NCBI GenBank assembly: GCA_032622095.1
Contig: CP136068.1
Coordinates: 4,071,314-4,135,313, forward strand
DNA length: 64,000 nt
From: Siphonodentalium dalli
Lineage: Eukaryota; Mollusca; Scaphopoda; Gadilida; Siphonodentaliidae
Direction of reading: 5' to 3'
This document shows, piece after piece, positions 11,127 through 22,394 of the stretch. The notes under the pieces were generated by a model. It saw only the letters and a program-made list of their open reading frames with translations. It had not been told where the DNA came from and did no database searches. Positions within the stretch are counted from its first letter, which is position 1; every line of letters begins with the position of its first letter. The position numbers and the translations under genes were made by a program.

Positions 11127-13085
11127 AAATAAAAGAGGGAAAACTCTCTTGGAACGGAAAATGTGAACAACGTTAATGGACCCGCTTTTGAATGCCCTCA
11201 TGATGCCCCAAATCTAAATACCAAATTTCATTGAGATCGGATAACACATGGTTGAGATATAAGAGCGGACGGGTGAAAATCCAACATATTGAGACAAGAG
11301 GTGGCATCAGAGATGCTGTGTCTCGTTTTCAGTGGCTTACCGCCGGTGGCTACCGCCAATTGGTGTGCATCAGTATCGGTAGACTAATTAATAGGTAAAA
11401 TCGAAAAATGACTAATTAAGGGCCATAACACCATCAAATTTTATCGGGCCAGGCTGGTTTTCGAACTCGTCCGAAATATTCTTGGCAAGTATGTCTATTC
11501 CAAATTTTAAACAAATCGGAGGACGTTTGTTGAAGTTATCGCGCTAACGAGCTAAAAATTCACGATAAATGACTAATTAAGGGCCATAACTCTATCAAAT
11601 TTTATTGGGCCAGGCTGGTTTTCGAACTCGTCCAGGATATTATTGGAAGACACTTATATACCAAATTTTAGTTGAATCGGATGACGTTTGTTGAAGTTAT
11701 CGCGCTAACGAGCTCAAAATTTGTACAAAATGACTACTTAAGGACCATAACTCTATCAAATTTTATCGGACCGGGCCGGTTTTCTAACTCGTCCGAGGTA
11801 TTCTTGGGAGACACCTATATATCAAAATTTCAATCAAATAGGATGATGTTTGTTAAATTATCGCGCTAACGAGCTGAAAATTTGTGAAAAAATGACTAAT
11901 TAAGGGCCATAACTCTATCAAATTTTATCGCACCTGGCCGGTTTTCGAACTCGACCGAGATATTCTTGGGAGACACCTATATACCAAATTTCAATCAAAT
12001 CGGATAACGTTTGTTGAAGTTATCGCGCTAACGAGCTGAAAATTCGTGAAAAATGACTAATTAAGGGCCATAACTCTATCAAATTTTATCGGACCAGGCC
12101 GGTTTTCGAACTCGTCCGAGATATTCTTGGGAGACACCTATATACCAAATTTCAATATTTCAATCAAATCGGATAACGTTTGTTGAAGTTATCGCGCTAA
12201 CGAGCTGAAAATTCTTGAAAAATGACTAATTAAGGGCCATAAATCTATCAAAATTTATCAGACCTGGCTGGTTTTCGAACTCGACCGAGATATTCTTGGG
12301 AGACACCTATATACCAAATTTCAATCAAATCGGATAACGTTTGTTGAAGTTATCGCGCTAACGAGCTGAAAATTCGTGAAAAATTACTAATTAAGGGCCA
12401 TAACTCTATCAAATTTTATCGGACCAGGCCGGTTTTCGAACTCATCCGAGATATTCTTGGGAGACACCTATATACCAAATTTCAATCAAATCGGATAACG
12501 TTTGTTGAAGTTATCGCGCTAACGAGCTGAAAATTCGTGAAAAATGACTAATTAAGGGCCATAACTCTATCAAATTTTATCGGACCAGGCTGGTTTTCGA
12601 ACTCGTCCGAGATATTCTTGGGAGACAACTATATCTCAAATTTCAATCGAATCAGATAACGTTTGTTGAAGTTGTTGCGCTAACGAGCCTAAAATCAGTG
12701 AAAAATGGCAAAGGGCCATAACTCTGTAATAAATGTGCCGACAAACCCGATTTTTTTGTCTGCAGCTTACGTGCATGGATATGTACTCACACACCATTTT
12801 TTTTTTAATCCGTCAATAAATGGTTGAGTTATAAGCAAAACACGTCGCCCGCCCGCCCGTACCCGCCCGCCCGCCCGTCTGCCGCCCGCCCACCGTCCCT
12901 CATCAAACTATAAGTCGAGTTTTGGAAAAAAACTCGACTAATAAACAAAGAGGGATAATTCTTGAACAGAAAATGTGAACAACATCAATGAACCCCCTTT
13001 TGAAAGCCCTGCTGATGCCAAACATGCATACCAAATTTCATCAAAATCTGATAAACCATGGTTGAGATATATGAGCAGACAGACA
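11127..13085. repeat. Two direct copies of a molluscan-type repeat flanking a 161-bp array
   Basis: About 140 bp at 11127-11275 and again at 12947-13085 share AAAATGTGAACAAC, CTTTTGAA, GCCCT, TACCAAATTTCAT and ATGGTTGAGATAT. They lie in the same orientation on either side of the 161-bp array. Their relation could be that of a host repeat with an inserted element, or of repeated flanks of one composite element. Confidence 0.6.
11285..12945. mobile_element. Element with 161-bp core tandem repeat (Helentron/pearl-like?)
   Basis: Starts near GAGACAAGAGGTGG and ends at a short hairpin with arms AGTCGAGTTTT and AAAAACTCGACT (about 12910-12941). Inside are about 8.5 copies of a 161-bp unit; GGCCATAAC recurs at 11421, 11582, 11743, 11905, 12066, 12235, 12396, 12557 and 12714, with one 8-bp slippage near 12150. 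A CCCGCC-rich run sits at 12848-12895. A core of about 160-bp repeats plus a 3' hairpin resembles the pearl/CvA Helentron-derived elements of bivalves; this family call is an inference. Confidence 0.55.
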
Positions 13086-13383
13086 CATGGTCAGACAGAT
13101 GGACAGATGCATGTAATCCAGTAAACCCCCTGGATGGGGACATAACAAATAAAATCAATATTATTGTTAGAAGCATTTTAGACAGGTATCATCGATTCAG
13201 ATTTATTATTTTAAACCACGGAAACTATATACACAATCTGTAAGTTAGTTACTTAAAACTTTGGAGCCAGAGATAACACTTTAGAGCCAGTGATCTATTA
13301 AACTAAATATACTTGTATTATCAATGCTTATTATTCCTGAATACCCCTCCATACGAATAATAAGACAATTTCAATGTATACTT

Positions 13384-13590
13384 GCCAGTGCATTCTCTTA
13401 TATATGCGAGTCTCACATAGGGAGCATATCACATACATGTATATAAGAGAAAGCAGTGGATTACAAGGTCAATGTAAATATTGTTAGGCCAATGCATTGT
13501 CCCTATGGGAGACTCGCATATATAAGAGAATGCACTGGCACAGGATTTCCCCAAAATTTCAGGAAGCTCCAGTCATGGAAGGGATAATGA
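13384..13590. mobile_element. MITE remnant with two palindromic TATATA cores
   Basis: Holds GCCAGTGCATTCTCTTATAT (13384 on) and, after 85 bp, a second palindromic unit ending GAGAATGCACTGGCAC (13539). It is followed by AGGAAGCTCCAGTCATGGAAGGG, the reverse of the end at 9565-9590. Without a clean TTAA on either side the copy is degenerate. Confidence 0.5.
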
Positions 13591-13893
13591 ATGTTTATTT
13601 CGATTAAAAATTTGATTTCATGTATTCCTGAACATGCAATAAAATAAACACATGTAGCCCAGTGTAGCCTGTATCTGTCAAGCTATGTTAAAGATAAAAA
13701 AGGTTCAATTATTAAGTTGTAGGTAGAGATGGAGGGGGTTGGGAACACCATAGAATGCCGGGGTAAACCTGTCTTCGGTAACATGGACAAAGGTGTGTAA
13801 TAAATCTAGGTACACATTCTGAAGTGCCACATGGATAATTTAGAAGTCAAATAAATCAATAGGAGCATTATAGACAAATGATTGGTGTTTTGA
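13591..13893. other. HACL1 intron, nothing recognised
   Basis: AT-rich unique sequence; no gene or repeat unit identified. Confidence 0.5.
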
Positions 13894-14465
13894 AACAAGA
13901 GGTACGCTGTCGCGTGGCATTTGCCAGCGACCGTAGCAATTCGGATTAAGCATGGACGAAACTGCGGATATCCGAGGAGGTCTATATGACCATTCCAAAA
14001 GAAGTTCGTACAGAAATGTTGACTAAAAACCCCAAAACAAGCGTTCCGGAAACCCAAAAAAAGCGAAAATTCAAATTTTCTAAGTTGAAAAAAGGGCCAT
14101 AACTCTGACAAAAATCATCAGATCATACCCAAATTCGCACTTGACATGTATTTTTATATAACTGATCCAAAAAAATACGGGATTTGCAATCGTACCAACA
14201 AATCTCACGCTATCATCTGGAAACCCAAAAAACAAAGAGAAAAATTGAATTTTCTAAGTAAAACAAAAGGGCCATAACTCTGGTGAAAATGGGTGGACGA
14301 AACCCGCGCTATGCATGCTGCTCTATCACCATACCAAATATCAGCTAAATCTTCCCAGCGGTTGCTGAACAATAATGCAAAATGTTTGTACGGAAGGACG
14401 TACGGAAGGACGTACGGACGGAGACGTCGACTATATACCCGCCGACTTCAAGTCGGGGGCATAAT
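13894..14465. repeat. Dispersed GGGCCATAACTCTG repeat
   Basis: Begins AACAAGAGGTACGCTGTCGC and ends GACTTCAAGTCGGGGGCATAAT. It carries two direct sub-copies, each with GGAAACCCAAAAAA, AATTTTCTAAGT and GGGCCATAACTCTG (near 14095 and 14270), and GGACGTACGG repeats near 14395. This kind of sequence is scattered through mollusc genomes. The open frames 14293-14508 and 13806-14111 fall in it and are not genes. Confidence 0.6.
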
Positions 14466-14936
14466 AAGAGCATATTATAAGACAAGCGTATGCGTACCAG
14501 TATCATAGAATCATGCACCATCATAATTAAATGCATGGGTGTCATTAAAGTTTTAATAAGCTTCAGTATCATGATTGATACCGGCAGTGTAAGATAAAGA
14601 TGGGACCGTGGACAGTGGGTTTTAACAATTTTGAAATTCAGAATGTATTCGTAGGCTGCGAGGTATCAAAAGGGTTAATTTTTAAATTTAGAGTTAAGTA
14701 CATGAGTAAGCAGGTTTATATTTGTAAGTAATAGTAGATAGGTCCGTGGTAATATAAATGAACTTTTGAAAATAAAAAGGTTTAATTAATCTGCTCCTGT
14801 GTTTATCATCTTGATTTAAAAAAATTTAAATATTCTCTCGGAAACCAATAAAATATTTTGAGTAGGGAGGTTTTTTTAGGGTAGGTTGAGTCAGGGAAAA
14901 CAATGTTTTGTTTTAGTTTTGGCCTAAGAAACTCAC
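14466..14936. other. HACL1 intron, nothing recognised
   Basis: AT-rich unique sequence just downstream (on the minus strand) of the exon donor; no further feature seen. Confidence 0.5.
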
Positions 14937-15031
14937 ATTATTGTATCTGAGGATACTGAAGCTGTTATCATATCTGCTGGGAAGTCCAAATAACATGCTC
15001 CAGGTCGTCCATATGTACTCTCTCTGATGGC
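14937..15031 (-). CDS. HACL1: HACL1 exon: STYGRPGACYLD segment, source of the 82-bp array
   Basis: Exon of 95 nt opening after ACCCCTCAG and ending at a GTGAGT donor. It encodes AIRESTYGRPGACYLDFPADM and a short tail. The YGRPGACYxDxPAD motif closes the N-terminal pyrimidine-binding domain of HACL1 and related ThDP enzymes. It ends in phase 2 (AT), completed by the next exon at 11031. Directly upstream lie eleven further copies of its acceptor and first half (15032-15960), so this copy, the only one that continues to PADM and a strong donor, is the functional exon. The preceding exon, about 26 residues between YPQ and AIRES, was not found in the 7-kb intron. Confidence 0.9.
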
Positions 15032-15960
15032 CTGAGGGGTATAAATGAAAGTAATTATATCCACCATCCAAATAACACGCTCCGGGTCGTCCATATGTAC
15101 TCTCTCTGATGGCCTGAGGGGTATAAATAAAAGTAATTATATCCACCATCCAAATAACACGCTCCGGGTCGTCCATATGTACTCTCTCTGATGGCCTGAG
15201 GGGTATAAATAAAAGTAATTATATCCACCATCCAAATAACACGCTCCGGGTCGTCCATATGTACTCTCTCTGATGGCCTGAGGGGTATAAATAAAAGTAA
15301 TTATATCCACCATCCAAATAACACGCTCCGGGTCGTCCATATGTACTCTCTCTGATGGCCTGAGGGGTATAAATAAAAGTAATTATATCCACCATCCAAA
15401 TAACACGCTCCGGGTCGTCCATATGTACTCTCTCTGATGGCCTGAGGGGTATAAATAAAAGTAATTATATCCACCATCCAAATAACACGCTCCGGGTCGT
15501 CCATATGTACTCTCTCTGATGGCCTGAGGGGTATAAATAAAAGTAATTATATCCACCATCCAAATAACACGCTCCGGGTCGTCCATATGTACTCTCTCTG
15601 ATGGCCTGAGGGGTATAAATAAAAGTAATTATATCCACCATCCAAATAACACGCTCCGGGTCGTCCATATGTACTCTCTCTGATGGCCTGAGGGGTATAA
15701 ATAAAAGTAATTATATCCACCATCCAAATAACACGCTCCGGGTCGTCCATATGTACTCTCTCTGATGGCCTGAGGGGTATAAATAAAAGTAATTATATCC
15801 ACCATCCAAATAACACGCTCCGGGTCGTCCATATGTACTCTCTCTGATGGCCTGAGGGGTATAAATAAAAGTAATTATATCCACCATCCAAATAACATGC
15901 TCCGGGTCGTCCATATGTACTCTCTCTGATGGCCTGAGGGGTATAAATGAAAGTAATTCT
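15032..15960 (-). repeat. 82-bp minisatellite built from a HACL1 3' splice site and half exon
   Basis: The word GTCGTCCATATG recurs every 82 bp from 15004 (inside the true exon) to 15906, twelve positions in all. On the minus strand each unit holds a pyrimidine-rich stretch, ACCCCTCAG, and then the codons for AIRESTYGRPGACYLD, after which it turns into intron sequence GGTGGATATAATTAC instead of the rest of the exon. Inner units share ACACGCTCCGG while the two outermost have ACATGCTCC. 82 is not a multiple of three and a stop appears in the second unit, so read-through is not coding. Confidence 0.95.
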
Positions 15961-16280
15961 ATCCATCACTAGCTAAAGCAAGGTTAATGCAGGTAAATAT
16001 CATAAATATAAACAAGGAAGTATTTGATGCACAGAAACACATTTGCATAAAAGGCCCCAAACACTGGAACTTTCATCTATCAAAGAATAGACCATAACAA
16101 TACGTCTCAGCATTGTTCGATTTTCTATCCAAAATTTAGAGATCACCTAAAGTTAACTGAATCAAACTGGAATTTCCAAGCATTTGTCATTAAAAATGTA
16201 ATCAAACATCTCCTTGCATTTAATCAGCACATTGTCTATTTTCATGAATAAAACATTGGTTGGGAATGTTAGTTAAATAT
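15961..16280. other. Unique HACL1 intron between two arrays
   Basis: No coding match was found, although an exon of about 78 nt linking the 22395 and 15031 exons is expected somewhere between them. Confidence 0.5.
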
Positions 16281-17445
16281 CCAACTCTTCTCGGTCAGTT
16301 ACCTGCGATATAGCTGAATAGACCCATGTAATAATCGATTAGTTACCTTAGCTATAGAGCTGAATAGGCCAATGTAATAATCGATTAGTTACCTTAGCTA
16401 TAGAGCTGAATAGGCCAATGTAATGATCGATTTGTTACCTTAGCTATAGAGCTGAATAGGCCCATGTAATAATCGATTAGTTACCTTAGCTATAGAGCTG
16501 AATAGGCCAATGCAATAATCGATTAGTTACTTTAGCTATAGAGCTGAATAGGCCCATGTAATAATCGATTAGTTACCTTAGCTATAGAGCTGAATAGGCC
16601 AATGTAATAATCGATTAGTTACCTTAGCTATAGAGCTGAATAGGCCCATGTAATAATTGATTAGTTACCTTAGCTATAGAGCTGAATCGGCCCATGTAAT
16701 AATCGATTAGTTACCTTAGCTATAGAGCTGAATCGGCCCATGTAATAATCGATTAGTTACCTTAGCTATAGAGCTGAATCGGCCCATGTAATAATCGATT
16801 AGTTACCTTAGCTATAGAGCTGAATCGGCCCATGTAATAATCGATTAGTTACCTTAGCTATAGAGATGAATCGGCCCATGTAATAATAGATTAGTTACCT
16901 TAGCTATAGAGCTGAATCGGCCCATTTAATAATTGATTAGTTACCTTAGCTATAGAGGTGAATCGGCCCATGTAATAATCGATTAGTTACCTTAGCTATA
17001 GAGGTGAATAGACCCATGTAATAATCGATTAGTTACCTTAGCTATAGAGCTGAATAGGCCCATGTAATAATCGATTAGTTACCTTAGCCATAGAGGTGAA
17101 TAGGCCCATGTAATAATTGATTAGTTACCTTAGCTATAGAGGTGAATAGGCCCCATGTAATAATTGATTAGTTACCTTAGCTATAGAGCTGAATCGGCCC
17201 ATTTAATAATCGATTAGTTACCTTAGCTATAGAGCTGAATCGGCCCATGTAATAATCGATTAGTTACCTTAGCTATAGAGCTGAATATGCCCATGTAATA
17301 ATCGATTAGTTACCTTAGCTATAGAGCTGAATCGGCCCATGTAATAATCGATTAGTTACCTTAGGTATAGAGCTGAATAGGACCCTGTAATAATTGATTA
17401 GTTAGCTTCACTAAAAAGCTGAATCGGCCAATGTACATGTAAGAA
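16281..17445. repeat. 46-bp minisatellite with intron-like units
   Basis: About 24 copies of a 46-bp unit containing TAATCGATTAGTTACC and TTAGCTATAGAGCTGAAT. Read on the minus strand, which is the HACL1 sense strand, each unit has CTATTCAG, thirteen bases, AAG then GTAACTAATC. That is an acceptor-like, micro-exon-like and donor-like series with a CTAAT branch-point-like word. Unit changes (AATAGGCCC or AATCGGCCC) run in blocks, which suggests local duplication. Confidence 0.93.
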
Positions 17446-17925
17446 CCGATTAGTTACCTTTACAATTAACTCTTTTTGTGCCAAACATGCATTTATGCGA
17501 ATTACCCGGCAGACGCCAAATGAGCAATATTGCAAAAACAGGGGGTACCCCATGTCTAAGGTTTGTAACTCTATATTTTCTGATCACGGTTCCGTTTTGT
17601 ATGTGGCTTGGTGATGTATCCCAACATTTTGGCATGAAAATTAGGGACGTCAAGCTGTATATTGCATTTCACTAGTACAGTCGCAATCAAAATATTCGCA
17701 TCTATTCCAGACATTTGTTGGGGAATATGAATTAGGAATCACCATATATGGAAGTTGTAAACCACACTTGCTCACATTCCAAACTGCCAAGAAAAAACGG
17801 TTATTGAACGCAAATGATATGGGGACCATCAAATCGGATAATTGTTTCTATGGCCTCACATTTTCAACATAGAATGGAATCCCACAGGGAACCTCATACA
17901 GATGACAGCATGAACTATGGAAAAT
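17446..17925. other. Unique HACL1 intron
   Basis: Open frames on both strands (17478-17675 plus, 17450-17653 minus) overlap each other. They show no family motif and are treated as chance. Confidence 0.5.
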
Positions 17926-19175
17926 CATCTGCTCCCCTCTATGTGGGGCTCTCTATGGGTTGTTAATATCTGCTCCCCTCTATGTGGGGCTCCCTATGGG
18001 TTGTTAACATCTGCTGCCATTTATGTGGGGCTCTCTATGGGTTGTTAACATCTGCTCCCCTCTATGTGGGGGGTCTCTATGGGTTGTTAACATCTGCTCG
18101 CCTCTAGGTGGGGCTCTCTATGGGTTGTTAACATTGTTTCTATGGCCTCACCTTTTCAACATAGAATGGAATTCCACAGGGAACCCCATACAGATGACAG
18201 CATGAACTATGGAAAATCATCTGCTCCCCTCTATGTGGGGCTCTCTATGGGTTGTTAACATCTGCTCCCCTCTATGTGGGGCTCCCTATGGGTTGTTAAC
18301 ATCTGCTGCCCTTTATGTGGGGCTCTCTATGGGTTGTTAACATCTGCTCCCCTCTATGTGGGGCTCTCTATGGGTTGTTAACATCTGCTCCCCTCTATGT
18401 GGGGGGTCTCTATGGGTTGTTAACATCTGCTCGCCTCTATGTGGGGCTCTCAATGGGTTGTTAACATTGTTTCTATGGCCTCACCTTTTCAACATAGAAT
18501 GGAATTCCACAGGGAACCCCATACAGATGACAGCATGAACTATGGAAAATCATCTGCTCCCCTCTATGTGGGGCTCTCTATGGGTTGTTAACATCTTCTC
18601 CCCTCTATGTGGGGCTCTCTATGGGTTGTTAACATTGTTTCTATGGCCTCACCTTTTCAACATAGAATGGAATTCCACAGGGAACCCCATACAGATGACA
18701 GCATGAACTATGGAAAATCATCTGCTCCCCTCTATGTGGGGCTCTCTATGGGTTGTTAACATCTGCTCCCCTCTATGTGGGGCTCCCTATGGGTTGTTAA
18801 CATCTGCTGCCATTTATGTGGGGCTCTCTATGGGTTGTTAACATCTGCTCCCCTCTATGTGGGGGTCTCTATGGGTTGTTAACATCTGCTCGCCTCTATG
18901 TGGGGCTCTCTATGGGTTGTTAACATTGTTTCTATGGCCTCACCTTTTCAACATAGAATGGAATTCCAAGGGAACCCCATACAGATGACAGCATGAACTA
19001 TGGAAAATCATCTGCTCCCCTCTATGTGGGGGTCTCTATGGGTTGTTAACATCTGCTCCCCTCTATGTGGGGGTCTCTATGGGTTGTTAACATCTGCTCG
19101 CCTCTATGTGGGGCTCTCTATGGGTTGTTAACATTGTTTCTATGGCCTCACCTTTTCAACATAGAATGGAATCCG
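17926..19175. repeat. 41-bp minisatellite in a variable higher-order array
   Basis: The 41-bp unit reads CTCTATGTGGGGCTCTCTAT, then GGGTTGTTAACATCTGCTCC. Blocks of two to six units are separated by a longer segment with TTTCTATGGCCTCACC, CAACATAGAATGGAAT and GATGACAGCATGAACTATGG. The ACATAGAATGG word recurs near 17867, 18159, 18492, 18660, 18950 and 19159, so the number of 41-bp units per block varies. Open frames here are repeat artefacts. Confidence 0.93.
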
Positions 19176-19322
19176 TGAAACTGAACTGAATCTTGCTGAA
19201 TACTTGGTGTAGAGTCGGGCTGATTCAACCTTCAATGAAGAAATGTACATACAGTAAATCTACTCTCATCACGTGGTTCGTTAACCATTTGAGTGCCAGG
19301 GGCCGATCTCATCATTCATTAA

Positions 19323-19565
19323 CCCTTTGAGTGCCAGGGGCCGATAACTAAACCTACACAATAAGTCTGTTAAAGAATATAAGAATAAATTATTAAAATT
19401 GTGAAGAAAAAAAAGATAAAAAAAATGTTAGGCCAATCAGGGGCCAATGCATTCTCTTATATATGCGAGGCGACCTATGGTCGACTCGCATATATAAGAG
19501 AATGCATTGGCACAGGGTTTATGGGTTTATGGGTTGATACACAAATCGACCTGGTACTCAAAGGG
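19323..19565. mobile_element. piggyBac-like MITE, copy 1
   Basis: TTAA target sites at 19319-19322 and 19566-19569 enclose a 243-bp element starting CCCTTTGAGTGCCAGGGGCC and ending GGTACTCAAAGGG. Short size, CCC ends and exact TTAA duplication fit piggyBac-derived MITEs. The centre (19443-19511) is a 69-bp near-perfect palindrome containing TTATATATGCGAG. A lone left end (TTAACCATTTGAGTGCCAGG) sits just upstream at 19281. Confidence 0.85.
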
Positions 19566-19599
19566 TTAAACGCAAACAAAAATTTGTGGCGGTACCAGT

Positions 19600-20245
19600 A
19601 AACTACCGGGTGTCCAATATAATTCACATAAATCATCGTGAAACCCAATTTTCCTGAAATTCAAGATGGCCGTCAAGATCACGTGACTTATAAGGGGCGG
19701 AGCAGGCTCATATGTCCCCCTGCAGGTATATATAGATATGGGTATCGTGTTATATATATATATATATATCTATATTTGGAATTGTAGCTATCAGGGAATA
19801 TTCAAGCACGAACTCAACAAAGTGCACCATTGTATCCCCTTTTGCTACAAATTGGTGGCAACTTGCATAAATCCAAGATGGACGCCAACGTCACGTGACC
19901 TATTTTATGTCCAAAGTGGGTTCATATAGGTTACTCCTGTGTACCTTAATGTTGGACATCGTATAATTGGGTTGAAAATTGGAAAACAAACAACACACCC
20001 ATCCATACCCACACAAACTGTACATATACTGGCAAATCCAAGATGGCCGCAATGTCACGTGACCTTGGTAGGCGTGTCCGGCGGCATTCGACAGGGTATA
20101 CCTGTGTCTATATACATGTGAAGTTTCAACTAATTATATTGGAAACTGCTTGAGATAATGCATTACCCATGTATACCTAAAATAAAGGGATATTTGTACA
20201 GGATGCGTGGCACTTGGGGGTACGTCTGTCGTGGCAGCGAAAGAG
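19600..20245. promoter_or_regulatory. Three repeats of AAGATGGCCG plus TCACGTGAC
   Basis: At 19662, 19873 and 20039 a word close to CAAGATGGCCG is followed within about 16 bases by TCACGTGAC. The first resembles a YY1 site, the second is a palindromic E-box (USF/MITF type). The surrounding 170-210 bp are loosely similar, so these may be diverged copies of one repeat. No transcript start is identifiable; regulatory use is an inference. Confidence 0.3.
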
Positions 20246-20249
20246 TTAA

Positions 20250-20483
20250 CCCTTTGAGTGCCAGGTCGATTTTTGTATCAACCCATATACCCTGTGCCAA
20301 TGCATTCTCTTATATATGCGAGTCGACCATAGGTCGCCTCACATATATAAGAGAATGCATTGGCCTAACATTCTTTTTTTTTTTTACAATTTTTCAAAAT
20401 TTTAATAATTTATTTTTATATTCTTTAACAGACTTATTTTGTAGGTTTAGGGCCGATGAGATCGGCCCCTGACACTCAAAGGG
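20250..20483. mobile_element. piggyBac-like MITE, copy 2 (reverse)
   Basis: TTAA at 20246-20249 and 20484-20487; ends CCCTTTGAGTGCCAGG and GACACTCAAAGGG. It is oriented opposite to the copies at 19323 and 22507, judged by the poly-T tract and by GGGCCGATGAGATC lying near the right end. It contains the same 69-bp palindrome (20296-20364). Confidence 0.85.
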
Positions 20484-20940
20484 TTAAGATGGTTCACGAT
20501 AATTTGTGACTGGTGAATAGAGATCATGTGCTAAGTATCCAACGACAATTTTATCTGCCTTCACATACTGCAGAGTCACCATGTTCTGTTCTGATTTGCA
20601 AGTAAAGACGTGTGATCCCGGTAACATTTTGTCGATATAAGTACCAACAACTGGCATAGAATCACTCAAAGTGCCCCCAACACACTGATTCCTCGCCAAT
20701 GTTAGTTTGTATAGCTGACTGTTAAATTAGTTTAAACTAGAGATGGGCCTGTCCTAGATGGGACCTAGGAATATACCCCATATTCATCATGTTATTCGAA
20801 TGAAGTAGCCTTTACCATATATTGGGCACTGAAATTATGTCAGCAGGTAACCTTACCCTAACTCTATTCAAAAACCTATTGATCGAAAAATATAGGAATA
20901 AAAGCTTGGACAAAATTATGCATGTTGTAAAACTTTCTAA
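20484..20940 (-). other. Intron with one unassigned open frame
   Basis: The minus strand is open over 20484-20699 and reads as a plausible protein tail (PVVGTYIDKMLPGSHVF, then KADKIVVGYLAHD) ending in TAA two bases from the MITE. I do not recognise a family and there is no clear splice acceptor. It may be a pseudogene fragment or chance. Confidence 0.25.
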
Positions 20941-20944
20941 GCCG

Positions 20945-21950
20945 AAGAAGGGGGATAACTCCACTAAAAAACGTCAGACAGGTGCCATGAACGCAGATGC
21001 ACAGGTTCCCACGGTACTAAATAACTGTGCCAAGTTTTAAAACAATTGATCTAAAAATGTAGGAATAAAATCTCAGACAAAATTATTTATCCTGCAATGG
21101 TTGTCGGTAGTCGGAAAAGTGTTTATGGACCTCCAGCTTTCTTGTCATTGGTGGGATCCTGGTCGACGATCACATATCTAGTCCTGAAACACACTAAGCA
21201 TAACTGTTAGCACAAGGGGTACCCCCTCCCAAAATGGAAGCAGGAAACATTGGGTGGGAGGGTGGGTTGCGATAAATAATATCGACCGAGTCGGTCGAAG
21301 GAAATTACCCGAAAGACAGTATGCTGCTGTGAGATTACTCAAGTGACTTGGCGCCGCACAAAATAGGTCCTCCCTCAATATCGATGGGCTTTATATGTTG
21401 TTCCACTGCTTTAGCATATATCCTCGTTCCTTTAGGGCAAACAAAGGCATTATCTCAGTTGACACTTAGTGAAGTGAGGAATAGAAGCTGGCTAATTGAG
21501 TGGCTGATTGCCACATCACTCCGCCTGTACTGATGTGATAAGGTCTATGCAGTACTGTGATATCTATTGATAGCCATTGGGTTTTCCCGGTAGCAACCAT
21601 CTCGGGATAAAGGATTTGCATCGCTTCACTAGCATCTCCGTTGCATGCTGCAAACATTTTCCAAGTCGAAATAGGGGGGATAACTCTACCAAAATCAGTT
21701 GGACAGACGTCATAATCGCAGGTGCACAGGTTCTCATGGTGACAGATGTCATAATCGCAGGTGCACAGGTTCCCATGGTGACAGATGTCATAATCGCAGG
21801 TGCACAGGTTCCCATGGTGACAGACGTCATAATCGCAGGTGCACAGGTTCCCATGGAACTAAATAACTGTGCCAAGTTTTAAAAAAAAAATTACCAAAAA
21901 TATAGGAATAAAGCTCGGACAAAATTGTGTCCACGGACGGATAGACAGCT
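20945..21950. repeat. Diverged repeat pair and a 39-bp tandem repeat
   Basis: 20945-21075 and 21660-21925 share GGGGATAACTC, GGTGCACAGGTTC and AACTAAATAACTGTGCCAAG. In the second copy the segment GACAGATGTCATAATCGCAG plus GTGCACAGGTTCCCATGGT is repeated four times at 39-bp spacing (21702-21857). A multiple-of-three unit explains the long open frames on both strands there; they are not genes. The stretch in between (21110-21560) is unique; a minus-strand frame at 21340-21450 (VCPKGTRIYAKAVEQ, IDIEGGPILCGAK) is open but unrecognised. Confidence 0.65.
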
Positions 21951-21961
21951 TCCATTTGTGA

Positions 21962-22071
21962 ACTAACATTAATGTTTATGTGGTAGTGACCATACCAACT
22001 ATTAGTGGTAAGGGCTACTAACATTAATGTTTATGTGGTAGTGACCATACCAACTATTAGTGGTAAGGGCT
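21962..22071. repeat. 55-bp direct duplication
   Basis: ACATTAATGTTTATGTGGTA and the following GTGACCATACCAACTATTAG appear at 21966 and again at 22021, identical over the unit. Confidence 0.9.
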
Positions 22072-22394
22072 AACACCTTGTCCAAACATAAAGTGTTAGT
22101 ATTATCCAATATTAGTGTATGATAATTAGCCACATATTAAATGCATATGGGTTGGTTCTTTGGTGCATAAAATAGACAAATTTTTAGTAATGCTGGATAC
22201 CATCAGTTTTATCAACATAAATGATAATAAGTCATATACATGTACATGTATGCAGTTGGCTCAGCATCTTCGGGATTACATATAATTGCATAATATAAAA
22301 ATATGTACAAATAGTTGTTCCCACTGGGAGTACATCTCAAAAGAATATACCCAGGAAGAAGCTTACTATTTACATGACAACACATTGAGTTTAC

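Noticed and set aside
14913-15914. Ten overlapping minus-strand frames of 67 residues
   Set aside because: Read-through of the 82-bp array; only the splice-site-plus-half-exon portion has coding ancestry.
21564-21882. Open frames of about 100 codons on both strands
   Set aside because: The 39-bp unit is a multiple of three, which keeps any frame open; parent repeat is non-coding.
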